A DNA stretch of 64,000 nt from Hymenobacter sp. YC55 (GTDB lineage Bacteria; Bacteroidota; Bacteroidia; Cytophagales; Hymenobacteraceae). Below the pieces are notes generated by a model. It saw nothing but the letters and a program-made list of their open reading frames with translations. It did not search any database and had not been told where the DNA came from. The stretch covers positions 1,116,001 through 1,180,000 of the forward strand of contig NZ_JARNTX010000002.1 in the NCBI RefSeq assembly GCF_029433095.1, in the 5' to 3' direction. Positions 17,607 through 26,803 of this stretch are shown here, piece after piece. Positions within the stretch are counted from its first letter, which is position 1. Each line of letters starts with the position of its first letter. The translations under genes were made by a program, and so were the position numbers.

Positions 17607-18778
17607 TGCTCCACGGCGGCATACCAAAGTCGTTCGTACTCAGGCTGGCGCACCAATTCATAGTGTTCGGGCGCAAAGGTACTGGGTTTCCACCGGAACG
17701 TATAAGTAGAAGATGCCCCATTGTCGATGCCATGGTATACCCAGCGTTCCTCCTGGGCCGTACGGTACACGGCATCGGGTGGGCCCAGTGCTATGTACAG
17801 CATGCCTCGGTCGGTCATCCAGCCCGCTTTGTGTGCGACAAACAATTGGTTAGCCGCCTTGGCCCGGCCGTAATACGTTCGGATGGCCTGCCGAGCTATG
17901 GCTTGTTGTCCGGCGGCAGCATTCAACCAGAACTGATCCACGGCCCGCTTGGGATTGGGTGCGTCGTAGAGCTTCTTGCGCTCCACTGAGGTGGTCAGAT
18001 AAACTAAGGGTTGAATTAGCTCATCGGCCGTGGTGAGGTCTGGATAATCTTCATCGGTAACCAAGACACCCATCAGCCCTTTCTCGCCAGCTAGTCGCAC
18101 GGTGTAGAGTCCTGCCTCTGACAGCATCACAGGCAAACCCGCCGCAAACGCTAGCGAATCGCTGACGGAGAGCGTAGGGGGAGCCGACGACTGGCGGGCC
18201 GGGTTGGCATGGGGTGGCAATGAAGGCACAAAAGGAGCTGCGTAACGGCGCACCAACACCGGTAAGTCCTGACCATAACGGTCCACATAAAACACCTCAC
18301 CGGCTCGCACCGAGCGGCGCATCAGGGGCGTGCCTAAGGTATCGGTGAGCAGATAAGGCCGCGAAAGCAAGGGGGTAGTCAGAGGTAACCAAGCGGCGTC
18401 GCCGGTGGCAGCTTCGGCGGCAGGGGCGCAGGCCATACTGAGCACTGTGCCGCTCGTCAATCGGGAAATAGGCAAGCAGAAGTCCACGCGGGCCGCTGCT
18501 CCATCAAGGCGAATGCGCCGGGCAAAGTGGCGAACTGTATCGGTCCAGAGCGGGCGGCGCGCGTCATACGTCGGCCAAGCCGAGATGCGCAGCGGTTGGC
18601 CCTGACGAACGGCATTGCCATTGGGGAAACGCAGATAAATCCGCAAACTGTCGCCCTCCCGGCGCGTGTCAAGCTGCACGCGCCGGTCGATGCGGTACTG
18701 GTCGGAGAATTCTCGCTTTTGGGCATTGGCAGGCAAAAACTCCACCAGTAAAAGCAACAACAGCAAATAAGCTCTCAT
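17570..18778 (-). CDS. GWxTD-domain secreted protein
   Basis: 402 residues from the ATG at 18778, which gives the signal peptide MRAYLLLLLLLVEFLPANA; an ATG four codons upstream (18790) is equally possible. The C-terminal half carries the GWxTD domain (AGWMTDRGMLYIALGPPDAVY, about residues 315-335), a Bacteroidota module of unknown function found at the C-end of exported proteins. The middle is beta-rich, with no catalytic motif. The gene overlaps rlmB downstream and follows the GT117 gene on the same strand, although a palindromic repeat lies between them. Confidence 0.85.
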   Translation of the reverse strand: MRAYLLLLLLLVEFLPANAQKREFSDQYRIDRRVQLDTRREGDSLRIYLRFPNGNAVRQGQPLRISAWPTYDARRPLWTDTVRHFARRIRLDGAAARVDFCLPISRLTSGTVLSMACAPAAEAATGDAAWLPLTTPLLSRPYLLTDTLGTPLMRRSVRAGEVFYVDRYGQDLPVLVRRYAAPFVPSLPPHANPARQSSAPPTLSVSDSLAFAAGLPVMLSEAGLYTVRLAGEKGLMGVLVTDEDYPDLTTADELIQPLVYLTTSVERKKLYDAPNPKRAVDQFWLNAAAGQQAIARQAIRTYYGRAKAANQLFVAHKAGWMTDRGMLYIALGPPDAVYRTAQEERWVYHGIDNGASSTYTFRWKPSTFAPEHYELVRQPEYERLWYAAVEQWRKATTTALGR

Positions 18779-18797
18779 GAAAAACGGCATAAAGGCT

Positions 18798-18883
18798 GTA
18801 ACGCGAAGTTCCACTCCGTGAACGTAAAACGACAACCCAACAATGGATCCGTTGAACGCTCACGAAGTGGAACTTCGCGTTAC
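18798..18883. repeat. Palindromic intergenic repeat (REP/MITE-like)
   Basis: Left arm GTAACGCGAAGTTCCAC (18798-18814) and its exact reverse complement (18867-18883). The pairing extends to 28 bases per arm with two mismatches (left to 18825, right from 18856). The centre is about 30 bases. The element fills the gap between the GT117 and GWxTD genes. It has no T-run on either side, so it is not a standard terminator; it resembles dispersed palindromic repeats of Hymenobacter-type genomes. Confidence 0.8.
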
Positions 18884-18902
18884 CGCTGGTTACTATTTAC
18901 TG

Positions 18903-21902
18903 CTACTGCCGCGGATAATACTGATTTAGTAACTCCAGTGCCTTGCTGGCGCGGCCTTTGTCGCCAATTTCTTCGGCGGCGCGGTACACGCTTTGCACGC
19001 TCAGCAAATAGGTTTGATTTTCCATATCGAACAGCGCCGGGTTGTGCGTCTGGTAGAAGGGGAGGGCTACCTGCGCACGGCTGATCATCTTATCCATGAT
19101 GTCGTTGGCACGGCTTTGTTCGCCCACTGCTACCAGCGCTGGTACAAACTGCGGCGCATAATAGTCGTACGGAATGCTGGCATCGGGCATAGCGGCAAAG
19201 CACTTGTCAAGCACTTCTTTGGCTTTCGCCTTATTGCCTTCAGCTAGATACGCGTTGGCCAGGCGTGCGAACTTGTCGCGGTAGTTGGCTGGAAAGCGCA
19301 AGTTGTTTTCGTCGTAGAACACGCCTGGGTCATTGAGGCCGCGGTAGGCGAACTTTTTCATTAAGCTCTCATACATCAAATCCTTTGCTACATAGCCTTC
19401 GTCGCCACGGGGCTGGTAGTTGGGGTCCTTGATCGGCAGCACTCGGTAGGCCATGCCCTCTAGCTGGAAGTAGGGCTGCATGTTCATGAAGTCGCCGCCT
19501 GCTACGGTGCTGGAGAAATAGATGGGCCGCTTCCAGTTGTTGGAGGCCAGCATGTCTAGAATAACCAGGTTCTTCTTCTCAATGGCGCCTTTGCCCATGT
19601 TCCATTCCATGCGCGTCACAAGCTGCTTGCGGCGGTCTTTTGGCACAATGCCCAATTGCTCTACCGCCGTTGTGTCCACGTCGAGGTAGAAGTTGGGGCT
19701 CGGGAACGACATCATGGATGGGCCGCTCTCGTCGTACGACACTTTTAGCAAGTCGCTGTTCTCGCGCACAAGCCCAATGAATTCCTTCAGGTTGATTTGC
19801 TTTACGGCCGGATTCTCGGCGTAGGGCAGGTAGTCGTTGGTGCCTTGCTTGTAGCGGTCGGCAGGCATGGAAATAGGCAGCGGCTGCGACTTGTACGAGC
19901 GGTTTTTCATCTGCTGGATATACCAGTCGGTGTTCAGGTAGCTCAGCACGGCCACGCGCACATCGGTGCGTACGCCTTCTACTTCCTGTGCGTACCAGAG
20001 CGGGAACGTGTCGTTGTCGCCGTTGGTGAACAGGATAGCATTCGGCTGCAGCGAATTCAACAGGTTTTTCGCAGAATCCACGGAGTTATAGCGGCCCGAC
20101 CGGTCGTGGTCGTTCCAGCCTTGGCCCAATAGCAGAGCCGGCGCTAATAGGCCTATCACAGTGGCAACCACAGCCCGGCCCGAGTCAGCTTTCAGCACCG
20201 AACGCAACAACTCGGCTAAGCCTAGCACGCTCAACCCTATCCAGATGGCATAGGCGTACGTGGCCCCGGTGAAGGTGTAATCCCGTTCGCGCGGCTCAAT
20301 GGGCGGCTGGTTGAGGTAAACCACAATGGCCAAACCCGTAAACACGAACAGCAGCCCCACAATTAAGGCATTGCGCGAATCACGGCGCGACTGGTAGAAC
20401 AAGCCGATCAAACCCAGAATGAGCGGAATAGCAAAGAAGTTGTTGCGAGCTTTGCTGTCAGCCATACGCTCTGGCACCCCACTATTGCTGGCCTGCCAAG
20501 GCCACAACCCGCCAGACTGCTGGATGTCGCTTTCCCGGCCCACGTAGTTCCAGAGGAAATAGCGCCAGAACTGGTGGCCCATTTGGTAGCGGAACAAGAA
20601 CGAAAGGTTTTGACCCATGGTAGGCTTCACGCCTTCCTGAATGTCCACCCATTTCTGATAGTTGTAGATGTGCTCGGGCTGCGGGCTGTAGATGCGGGGC
20701 AGCAGCATTTTGTCGGCATCATCATACACCACAACTTGCCGCTTTTCGGCTACTACATATTTGTTGCCTTCCCGCACATAACGCGGAGCTCCTTCATCGT
20801 AGCGGATGGGGCGGGCGTTGAATTGCGGACCGTAGAGCAGCGGCCGGTCGCCGTATTGCTCACGCTTGAGGTAGCTCACAAAGCTGAGCACATCCTCGGG
20901 GTTGTTTTCGTTGATGGTAGGGTGGTAGCTGCTCCGAATTGGAACGATGAGGTAGCTGGAATAACCAATCAGAATGAACACCAAGCTCAACATAGCCGTG
21001 TTGAGCAGACGGTTGCGCTTCTGAACAGAATAGCGGAAGCCTAACACCAACAAGCCAACAAACAGCAACAGGAAAATAACAATGCCCGAGTTGAAGGGCA
21101 GCCCCACACTGTTTACGAAGAATACCTCGAACCCGCCCGCCAACGAAGGCAGACCGGGAATAATGCCTACCATCACCAAACCGACCAGCACGAGGCTTAA
21201 TACCAACGTGATGATGCCTCCCATGGTAGTAGGGTTTTGGGTACGGCGATAGTAGTAGATGAAAGCCAGTGCCGGTACGGCCAGCAAGTTCAGCAAGTGG
21301 ACCCCAATAGAGAGGCCAATTACGTAGGCAATCAAAATCAGCCACTTATCAGAGTCTGATTCGTGGGCACGGTTTTCCCACTTCAACATAATCCAAACGA
21401 CAGCCGCCGTAAACAACGACGACATAGCGTACACCTCGCCTTCAACCGCATTGAACCAGAACGAATCAGAAAAGGCAAAAGATAAGGCTCCTACCACGCC
21501 CGAACCCAGAATCAGGAGGGTTTGGCCGAAGGTAGGTTCAGGTGCACCGGGTACCGAGTGACCTACTGCTCCTGAATGGTGCAGTACCAACTTCTTGGCC
21601 AAGATGGTGATAGTCCAGAACAAGAAAAGTACTGTGAACGAGCTACTCAACCCCGATAGCGCATTGATCAGCACCGACACCTTGGTTACGTCGCCGAAAG
21701 AAAGCAGCGAAAACAACCGGCCAAGCAGCAGAAACAGCGGGGCTCCAGGAGGGTGAGGAACCAGTAGCTTGTAAGAGCAGGCAATAAACTCGCCGCAGTC
21801 CCAGAATGAAGCCGTGGGCTCCAAGGTGATGAAGTAAACAACGGTAGCAATGGCAAACACCAGCCAACCGACCAAGTTATTCAGGCTTTTGTATGAGCGC
21901 AT
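18903..21902 (-). CDS. GT117-family (DUF2723) integral membrane protein
   Basis: 999 residues. The N-terminal half has about ten to twelve hydrophobic helices; the first loop has the conserved TASFWDCGEFIACSYKL motif and, after it, VPHPPGAPLFLLLGR, as in DUF2723. Acidic loop residues of this kind are used by polyprenol-phosphate-sugar transferases of the GT-C fold. A soluble periplasmic part starts around residue 590 (LFTNGDNDTFPLWYAQEVEGVR). The C-terminal 130 residues are helical, TPR-like. This family is nearly confined to Bacteroidota and is assumed to glycosylate exported proteins or glycans; the substrate is unknown. Confidence 0.9.
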   Translation of the reverse strand: MRSYKSLNNLVGWLVFAIATVVYFITLEPTASFWDCGEFIACSYKLLVPHPPGAPLFLLLGRLFSLLSFGDVTKVSVLINALSGLSSSFTVLFLFWTITILAKKLVLHHSGAVGHSVPGAPEPTFGQTLLILGSGVVGALSFAFSDSFWFNAVEGEVYAMSSLFTAAVVWIMLKWENRAHESDSDKWLILIAYVIGLSIGVHLLNLLAVPALAFIYYYRRTQNPTTMGGIITLVLSLVLVGLVMVGIIPGLPSLAGGFEVFFVNSVGLPFNSGIVIFLLLFVGLLVLGFRYSVQKRNRLLNTAMLSLVFILIGYSSYLIVPIRSSYHPTINENNPEDVLSFVSYLKREQYGDRPLLYGPQFNARPIRYDEGAPRYVREGNKYVVAEKRQVVVYDDADKMLLPRIYSPQPEHIYNYQKWVDIQEGVKPTMGQNLSFLFRYQMGHQFWRYFLWNYVGRESDIQQSGGLWPWQASNSGVPERMADSKARNNFFAIPLILGLIGLFYQSRRDSRNALIVGLLFVFTGLAIVVYLNQPPIEPRERDYTFTGATYAYAIWIGLSVLGLAELLRSVLKADSGRAVVATVIGLLAPALLLGQGWNDHDRSGRYNSVDSAKNLLNSLQPNAILFTNGDNDTFPLWYAQEVEGVRTDVRVAVLSYLNTDWYIQQMKNRSYKSQPLPISMPADRYKQGTNDYLPYAENPAVKQINLKEFIGLVRENSDLLKVSYDESGPSMMSFPSPNFYLDVDTTAVEQLGIVPKDRRKQLVTRMEWNMGKGAIEKKNLVILDMLASNNWKRPIYFSSTVAGGDFMNMQPYFQLEGMAYRVLPIKDPNYQPRGDEGYVAKDLMYESLMKKFAYRGLNDPGVFYDENNLRFPANYRDKFARLANAYLAEGNKAKAKEVLDKCFAAMPDASIPYDYYAPQFVPALVAVGEQSRANDIMDKMISRAQVALPFYQTHNPALFDMENQTYLLSVQSVYRAAEEIGDKGRASKALELLNQYYPRQ

Positions 21903-22064
21903 ACGGTAATTAGTAGATGGGGCAGGCCCCGGCCGTCGTCGCCTGACGCGGGCTTTTAAGCAAGAGTGGAAAGTTGTAGAACGCCAAAAGTAGACAATAA
22001 ATCCCGCCGTGCAGTGCTCTGTTTACTAGCTAAAACTGCACTTGCTAGGTAACGCCCACAAAAA

Positions 22065-22089
22065 AAGCGGCCAACATCTGTGGCCGCTT
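22065..22089 (-). terminator. Intrinsic terminator of the cupredoxin gene
   Basis: AAGCGGCCA (22065-22073) and TGGCCGCTT (22081-22089) with a 7-base loop; on the minus strand it is followed by a T-run of seven. It lies about 30 bases after the stop of the cupredoxin gene. Confidence 0.88.
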
Positions 22090-22118
22090 CCTTGAAAGGA
22101 CAAGTATGAACAAGCAGG

Positions 22119-22775
22119 TTAGTTCTGCAATACAAACCTCTTGGTAGATACGACTTTGTCGTTTAGAACAAGGCTGTAGAAATACATACCCGCTGGTAAA
22201 TCCGACAAGTTGAGTGGCATTCCCGTGTTAGAAGCTTCTGAGCGCAAGGCAAACGAACGAATTTCGCGGCCCAACACATTAGACAAACGCAGCTTGTATT
22301 CAGGCCCTACTTTCTGATTCAGCGTTACAACCACCAATCCTTTGCTCGGATTAGGGTACACGCTCAGCGCAACTCCTGCCGCCTTGGCATTAAGCGAAGC
22401 TTGCGGGGTATTAGTAACCGTAATACTGCCGACCATTCCTTCCCATGGACCACCAGGAGTAGCTTGAAATGAATGAGGCTGGCAGTGATAAGTGATGGTG
22501 CCCAATGTATTGAAGGGACCACGCGTGGCAGGTGTGTTTGCGCTTACATTGAAAGCTGCAAAAGATGTTCCATCGTCAGCCACGCTCGGGTGGGTGCCCG
22601 AAGCCCATTCCCAACGAACCTCATCACCAGGACGGATGGTAATGTTCTTTGGCGAAAAGTTATTTGGATTGCCTCCAACTGTGGTGCCCACCATCACAAC
22701 AACCGTGGCTGCATAAGTTGAAAACGAAGCCAGCATAAGGCTCATCAATCCAACTAAGCGAGTAGAAATTTTCAT
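22119..22775 (-). CDS. Secreted plastocyanin-like cupredoxin with T9SS sorting tail
   Basis: 218 residues. Signal peptide about 1-22 (MSLMLASFSTYAA). Cupredoxin domain about 23-130: SPKNITIRPGDEVRWEW, then a His (SGTHPS), and YHCQPHSF with a later Met (EGMVG), giving the His-Cys-His-Met set expected for a type 1 copper site. Residues about 140-218 form a type A T9SS C-terminal domain (LSVYPNPSKGLV ... LPAGMYFYSLVLNDKVVSTKRFVLQ). So the protein is probably exported by type IX secretion as an electron carrier or copper-binding surface protein. Redox partner unknown. It has its own promoter and terminator. Confidence 0.9.
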   Translation of the reverse strand: MKISTRLVGLMSLMLASFSTYAATVVVMVGTTVGGNPNNFSPKNITIRPGDEVRWEWASGTHPSVADDGTSFAAFNVSANTPATRGPFNTLGTITYHCQPHSFQATPGGPWEGMVGSITVTNTPQASLNAKAAGVALSVYPNPSKGLVVVTLNQKVGPEYKLRLSNVLGREIRSFALRSEASNTGMPLNLSDLPAGMYFYSLVLNDKVVSTKRFVLQN

Positions 22776-22817
22776 GTGGTAATGCTTTGTTGAAAATCTG
22801 TCGGTGTGTCAGGTTTT

Positions 22818-22850
22818 CAAATATAGGTCTTTTTATTTATTTAGTGCAAA
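22818..22850 (-). promoter_or_regulatory. Bacteroidota-type promoter of the cupredoxin gene
   Basis: On the minus strand, TTTG (22847-22850) is followed after 21 bases by TATATTTG (22818-22825), a good match to the Bacteroidota -33/-7 pair (TTTG, TAnnTTTG). Predicted transcription start is near 22812, about 37 bases before the ATG. Confidence 0.7.
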
Positions 22851-23093
22851 CCCTATTGCATTGAAAGCAAAAGCACTTTTGTTGCTTAAAACAAGCACCA
22901 TGCCTAACTCTACAATAGTATGTTTACCGTTGTACAGATGACGCTTAGAGCGAAAAGGTTGCGTTCGGTTTAAAGCAATTATTTTACAAGCTCTATACTT
23001 TACTCGTTTAGCAACAGGTAAAGGTTGCTTATAGCTAAGCATATTCATAAAAAGATATACATTTCGCTTCTTTGTATCGACCAATGGCCGATA
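22851..23093. other. AT-rich intergenic stretch downstream of birA
   Basis: With the promoter and leader of the cupredoxin gene this makes a 318-base gap (22776-23093). The remaining part is AT-rich, holds an 83-codon minus-strand frame that overlaps the promoter and resembles no known protein, and shows no clear terminator for birA. I see no RNA gene. Confidence 0.5.
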
Positions 23094-23885
23094 TTATAAG
23101 ATGTAGCGAATCTGTTTTAAGTCGAAGTGGCGAATCTGGCCGCTAACCGACAACGCAAGGCGCCCAGCCTCATCAACGTCCACAATTTCGCCGGTGATTT
23201 GCTGGCCATCTACCTCATACACATGCGGTTGCTGGTAACGGTAAAGCACTTGTCGGTAGTCGTGCCGGATAGCGGCGAGGCGGCCAGCGCGCAGCTGCAA
23301 ATAGCGTCGCTCCAAGTGTTCAAGCAACCGGCTGGCCAGCGGCGCCAGTTCATAGGCACGACCCGTCAGCGCACTAAATGAGGTGGCAGTAGGCACCTGA
23401 AATTCGCGCTGATTGATATTCATTCCAATTCCTACGATACTATGCTGAATCATTGTGCCGCTAAGCGTGTTTTCAATCAGGATGCCTCCTAGCTTGCGGT
23501 TACCAAAAAAAATATCGTTTGGCCACTTCACCCGAAGCGCGGGGTCGGGGCCAAGTAAAGTTGCCGCCCAGTCATGTACAGCCAGCGCTACTGCTTGGCT
23601 AAGCAAAAACTGGTCGGGAGCGGGCAAGAAGGTAGGGCGCCACACCACCGACAGCGTTAGGTTTTCGCCGGGGGCCGCTTCCCAGCGGTTGCCACGTTGG
23701 CCCCGACCGGCAGTCTGTTTGTCGGTTATTACCACGCAGCCGTCGGTGGCGCGGTTTCTGTGAATAAGATCCTGTGCTTCCGTATTTGTGGAGGCACATT
23801 CGGGCAACGAAACCACTTGTTGACCCGTGAATAACGTTTGGGGGGAAAGAGCCTCCACGTGTTTTTCGTACTTTGTGAAGATCAA
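23094..23885 (-). CDS. birA: Biotin--[acetyl-CoA-carboxylase] ligase, monofunctional
   Basis: 263 residues. Catalytic core: GRGQRGNRWEAAPGENL (biotinyl-AMP loop, about residues 60-76) and KWPNDIFFGNRKLGGILIE (about 120-138), then a small SH3-like C-terminal domain. There is no N-terminal helix-turn-helix, so this is a class I ligase that attaches biotin to carboxyl carrier protein without acting as a repressor. The longest frame begins with TTG; no ATG precedes the conserved ECASTNTEA motif, so the start is TTG or a GTG nine codons in. It is divergent from rsfS, 15 bases apart. Confidence 0.92.
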   Translation of the reverse strand: MIFTKYEKHVEALSPQTLFTGQQVVSLPECASTNTEAQDLIHRNRATDGCVVITDKQTAGRGQRGNRWEAAPGENLTLSVVWRPTFLPAPDQFLLSQAVALAVHDWAATLLGPDPALRVKWPNDIFFGNRKLGGILIENTLSGTMIQHSIVGIGMNINQREFQVPTATSFSALTGRAYELAPLASRLLEHLERRYLQLRAGRLAAIRHDYRQVLYRYQQPHVYEVDGQQITGEIVDVDEAGRLALSVSGQIRHFDLKQIRYIL

Positions 23886-23900
23886 ACCTAATAATACCCC

Positions 23901-24290
23901 ATGAAAAGTACCCTGGTTCGGCAGGATTCGGACAAGTTGGCAGAGGTAGTAGTACGTGGTATGCAGGAGAAAAAGGGCCTGGATATCGTCGTGATGAATC
24001 TCAAAGAGTTAAAAAATGCTGTGGCAGATTATTTCATTGTCTGCTCGGCTTCATCAGATACCCAAATCGACGCCATTGCGCGTTCGGTGGAGGAAGAAGT
24101 AGAAAAACTTACGGGCCAAAACCCCTGGCAGACCGAGGGCCGAATGAACCGCGAATGGGTGCTGCTCGACTATGTGGACGTAGTAGTTCACGTGTTCCTG
24201 CGCGACCGGCGACAGTTCTACGCCCTGGAAGAGTTGTGGGGGGATGCAGAAATCCGCTATATAGAAGAGGAAACTGTATCCGCTCGATAA
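23901..24290 (+). CDS. rsfS: Ribosome silencing factor RsfS
   Basis: 129 residues, typical length. The DUF143/RsfS core is visible: KKGLDIVVMNLKEL, NAVADYFIVCSASSDTQIDAIA, WVLLDYVDVVVHVFLRDRRQFYALEELWGDAE. RsfS binds ribosomal protein uL14 and blocks subunit joining in starvation. The birA-rsfS-ftsH order is a recurrent Bacteroidota arrangement. The ftsH gene follows 92 bases later on the same strand. Confidence 0.95.
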   Translation: MKSTLVRQDSDKLAEVVVRGMQEKKGLDIVVMNLKELKNAVADYFIVCSASSDTQIDAIARSVEEEVEKLTGQNPWQTEGRMNREWVLLDYVDVVVHVFLRDRRQFYALEELWGDAEIRYIEEETVSAR

Positions 24291-24382
24291 AGTAAAATGT
24301 CGTTGTTTTCGTCTAGCAACGGGAACAAACGCAGTAGCGGAGTGTTCCGCTTTTGAATTTTTGCCTTAGCTAATTCATATAC

Positions 24383-26506
24383 ATGTCAGATAACACGCCC
24401 AAAAAGAAAAAGCCCATGTTGCCTAGTCCGGCTCCCAAACCCGGTATGCAACTCTGGCTACTCGCTGGGCTGGTTTTGTTTCTGTGTGCATGGCTGTTCT
24501 TCAACCAGAGCGGCAACACAGTTGAAATAAACCAGCAGAAATTCGAGCAGATGTACACCGCCGGCGACGTGCGAGATGTACGGCTGCTCACCGACCGTTC
24601 GGTGGTAGAAGTTTCGTTGAAAAACGAAGCGCTCCGCACCGACAAGTACAAGCCGTTGCTGAGCCGCCGCGGTCCTCTCACCTTCGAGGCCAGCCCACAG
24701 TTCAGCTTCCGCGTAGTTGATGGGAAAACCTTCAAAGAAGATTTCGAGAAGCTACAGGCTAACGTGCCCCTTGACCAGCGTATCGGCATTACGTTCGACA
24801 CGCGCACCGGCTATGGCGACCTTGTAACTACTTGGGGCTTCACTATCCTGCTCTTTGTAGGCTTCTGGTTCCTGATGCGCCGCATGAGCGGTGGTGCCGG
24901 AGCTGGTGGGCAGATTTTCAACATCGGCAAGAGCCGTGCTGCTTTGTTTGAAGGCGGCGACAAAGTGAAAATCACCTTTAAAGACGTAGCAGGTCTGGAG
25001 GAAGCGAAAGAGGAAGTACAGGAAATCGTAGAGTTTCTCAAGAACCCTTCGAAATTCACTATCCTCGGTGGTAAGATTCCGAAAGGAGCCTTGCTGGTAG
25101 GCCCTCCCGGTACTGGTAAAACGTTGCTGGCTAAAGCTGTAGCCGGCGAAGCAGATGTGCCATTCTTCTCTCTTTCGGGTTCCGACTTCGTAGAGATGTT
25201 CGTGGGGGTAGGTGCTGCTCGGGTTCGTGACTTGTTCAAGCAAGCGAAGTCCAAGGCTCCTTGTATCATCTTCATTGACGAGATTGACGCCGTAGGTCGT
25301 AGCCGTTCGCGCGGCAACATGCCCGGTGGCAACGATGAGCGTGAAAACACGCTGAACTCGCTGCTTGTGGAAATGGACGGCTTCGGCACCGACTCAGGCG
25401 TTATCATCCTGGCTGCTACCAACCGTCCGGATACACTCGACTCTGCCTTGTTGCGTCCCGGTCGTTTCGACCGTCAGATCAGCATCGATAAGCCAGACAT
25501 CAATGGCCGTACCGAGATTTTCCAGGTGCACTTGAAGCCGTTGACGCTAGCCCCCGATGTAGAAGCACGCCGTTTGGCTGCGCAAACTCCTGGCTTTGCT
25601 GGTGCTGAAATTGCCAACGTCTGCAACGAGGCCGCCCTCATTGCTGCCCGCCGCGACAAGAAGATGATTACGATGCAAGACTTCACCGACGCGGTTGACC
25701 GTGTTATTGGAGGCTTGGAGAAGAAGAACAAGATCATTAGCCCCGATGAGAAGCGCATTGTAGCTTACCACGAAGCTGGTCACGCCATTGCCGGCTGGTT
25801 CTTAGAGCATGCCGATCCATTGGTGAAAGTAAGCATTGTGCCCCGTGGGGTAGCTGCTTTGGGTTATGCGCAATACTTGCCCCGCGAGCAGTTCCTCTAC
25901 AACACCGAGCAGCTCACCGACGAAATGTGCATGACGCTTGGCGGTCGTGCTGCCGAAGAAATTGTGTTCGGTAAGATATCGACCGGTGCATTGTCTGACT
26001 TGGAGCGCATCACCAAAATGGCTTACTCCATCGTGACGATGTATGGCATGAACGCCAAGTTGGGCAACGTTTCGTACTACGATTCGAAAGGGCAGAACGA
26101 GTATGGCTTCTCGAAGCCTTATTCAGAATCTACTTCGCAGATGATAGACGAAGAAGTGCGCAACATCATCGAAAACGCCTACGTCCGCACCAAGGAACTG
26201 CTGACTGAGCGTCGGCACGAGTTGGAAGTAATAGCGAAAGAGCTCCTTGATAAGGAAGTGCTGCTACAAGACGACTTGGAGCGCTTGGTTGGTAAGCGTC
26301 CTCATGGCGTACAAACTAATTACCAAGCACACATGGCTGGTACCGACCGTAGCGAAACGCTTAGCGAGCGGAAACAGGAGCATCCTGGTGTTCCTCTTAG
26401 CGACGACTTGCCGGATCTGAACCTACCAGGTGTAGACGCTGACTTGCCTAACGGTAATGCTAGCTCGTCTGCCGGCTCCGGTGGTAGTGTAGTAACTCCA
26501 ATGTAA
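24383..26506 (+). CDS. ftsH: ATP-dependent zinc metalloprotease FtsH
   Basis: 707 residues. N-terminal membrane helix about 24-43 (LWLLAGLVLFLCAWLFF), a periplasmic FtsH extracellular domain, and a second helix about 150-167 (WGFTILLFVGFWFLM). AAA module: Walker A GPPGTGKTLLAKA, Walker B IIFIDEIDAVG, second region of homology RPDTLDSALLRPGRFDRQI. Peptidase zinc site HEAGHA (about residue 466) with downstream TGALSDLERIT. The C-terminal 60 residues are acidic/Ser/Gly-rich and probably disordered. FtsH degrades membrane and short-lived cytoplasmic proteins. Terminator follows directly. Confidence 0.98.
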   Translation: MSDNTPKKKKPMLPSPAPKPGMQLWLLAGLVLFLCAWLFFNQSGNTVEINQQKFEQMYTAGDVRDVRLLTDRSVVEVSLKNEALRTDKYKPLLSRRGPLTFEASPQFSFRVVDGKTFKEDFEKLQANVPLDQRIGITFDTRTGYGDLVTTWGFTILLFVGFWFLMRRMSGGAGAGGQIFNIGKSRAALFEGGDKVKITFKDVAGLEEAKEEVQEIVEFLKNPSKFTILGGKIPKGALLVGPPGTGKTLLAKAVAGEADVPFFSLSGSDFVEMFVGVGAARVRDLFKQAKSKAPCIIFIDEIDAVGRSRSRGNMPGGNDERENTLNSLLVEMDGFGTDSGVIILAATNRPDTLDSALLRPGRFDRQISIDKPDINGRTEIFQVHLKPLTLAPDVEARRLAAQTPGFAGAEIANVCNEAALIAARRDKKMITMQDFTDAVDRVIGGLEKKNKIISPDEKRIVAYHEAGHAIAGWFLEHADPLVKVSIVPRGVAALGYAQYLPREQFLYNTEQLTDEMCMTLGGRAAEEIVFGKISTGALSDLERITKMAYSIVTMYGMNAKLGNVSYYDSKGQNEYGFSKPYSESTSQMIDEEVRNIIENAYVRTKELLTERRHELEVIAKELLDKEVLLQDDLERLVGKRPHGVQTNYQAHMAGTDRSETLSERKQEHPGVPLSDDLPDLNLPGVDADLPNGNASSSAGSGGSVVTPM

Positions 26507-26524
26507 GGTTTCGCCTTAGCAAGA

Positions 26525-26558
26525 CAAAAGAGCCAGTCCGTAAGGGCTGGCTCTTTTG
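26525..26558 (+). terminator. Intrinsic terminator of ftsH
   Basis: CAAAAGAGCCAGTCC (26525-26539), GTAA loop, and a complementary right arm (26544-26558) with one G-T wobble; the right arm ends in CTTTTG with more Ts following. It begins 18 bases after the ftsH stop. Confidence 0.88.
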
Positions 26559-26709
26559 CTTTATCACCATCCAGACTTAAGCTACAAACCTATTGTTGTC
26601 ATGTGTTTCCATTGAATGCTATCCTTGCAGATAGCTATTCTTAACCTGAAGCTATATGTAGCAGTATTCCTAATCTGCAAATGCGGTTGATTTGGGATTA
26701 TAGATGAAT

Positions 26710-26759
26710 AAGCTGGTCAGATAACAGCACCTAAATTAGTGGTGCCACCTGGCCAGCTT
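26710..26759 (-). terminator. Nested hairpin downstream of the minus-strand TPR gene
   Basis: Outer arms AAGCTGGTCAG (26710-26720) and CTGGCCAGCTT (26749-26759) pair with one wobble; an inner GCACC/GGTGC stem sits inside. On the minus strand it is followed by TTATTCAT, a weak T-tract. It lies 45 bases beyond the TPR gene stop, so termination or 3'-end stabilisation is likely. Confidence 0.6.
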
Positions 26760-26803
26760 CACTGCTTGTAGTGATGGTGCTTTATACTAGTGTGTAAACA
26801 GCT

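Noticed and set aside
22833..23084. 83-codon minus-strand frame in the birA-cupredoxin gap
   Set aside because: It overlaps the -33/-7 promoter of the cupredoxin gene and resembles no protein; kept out, though a small gene cannot be fully excluded.
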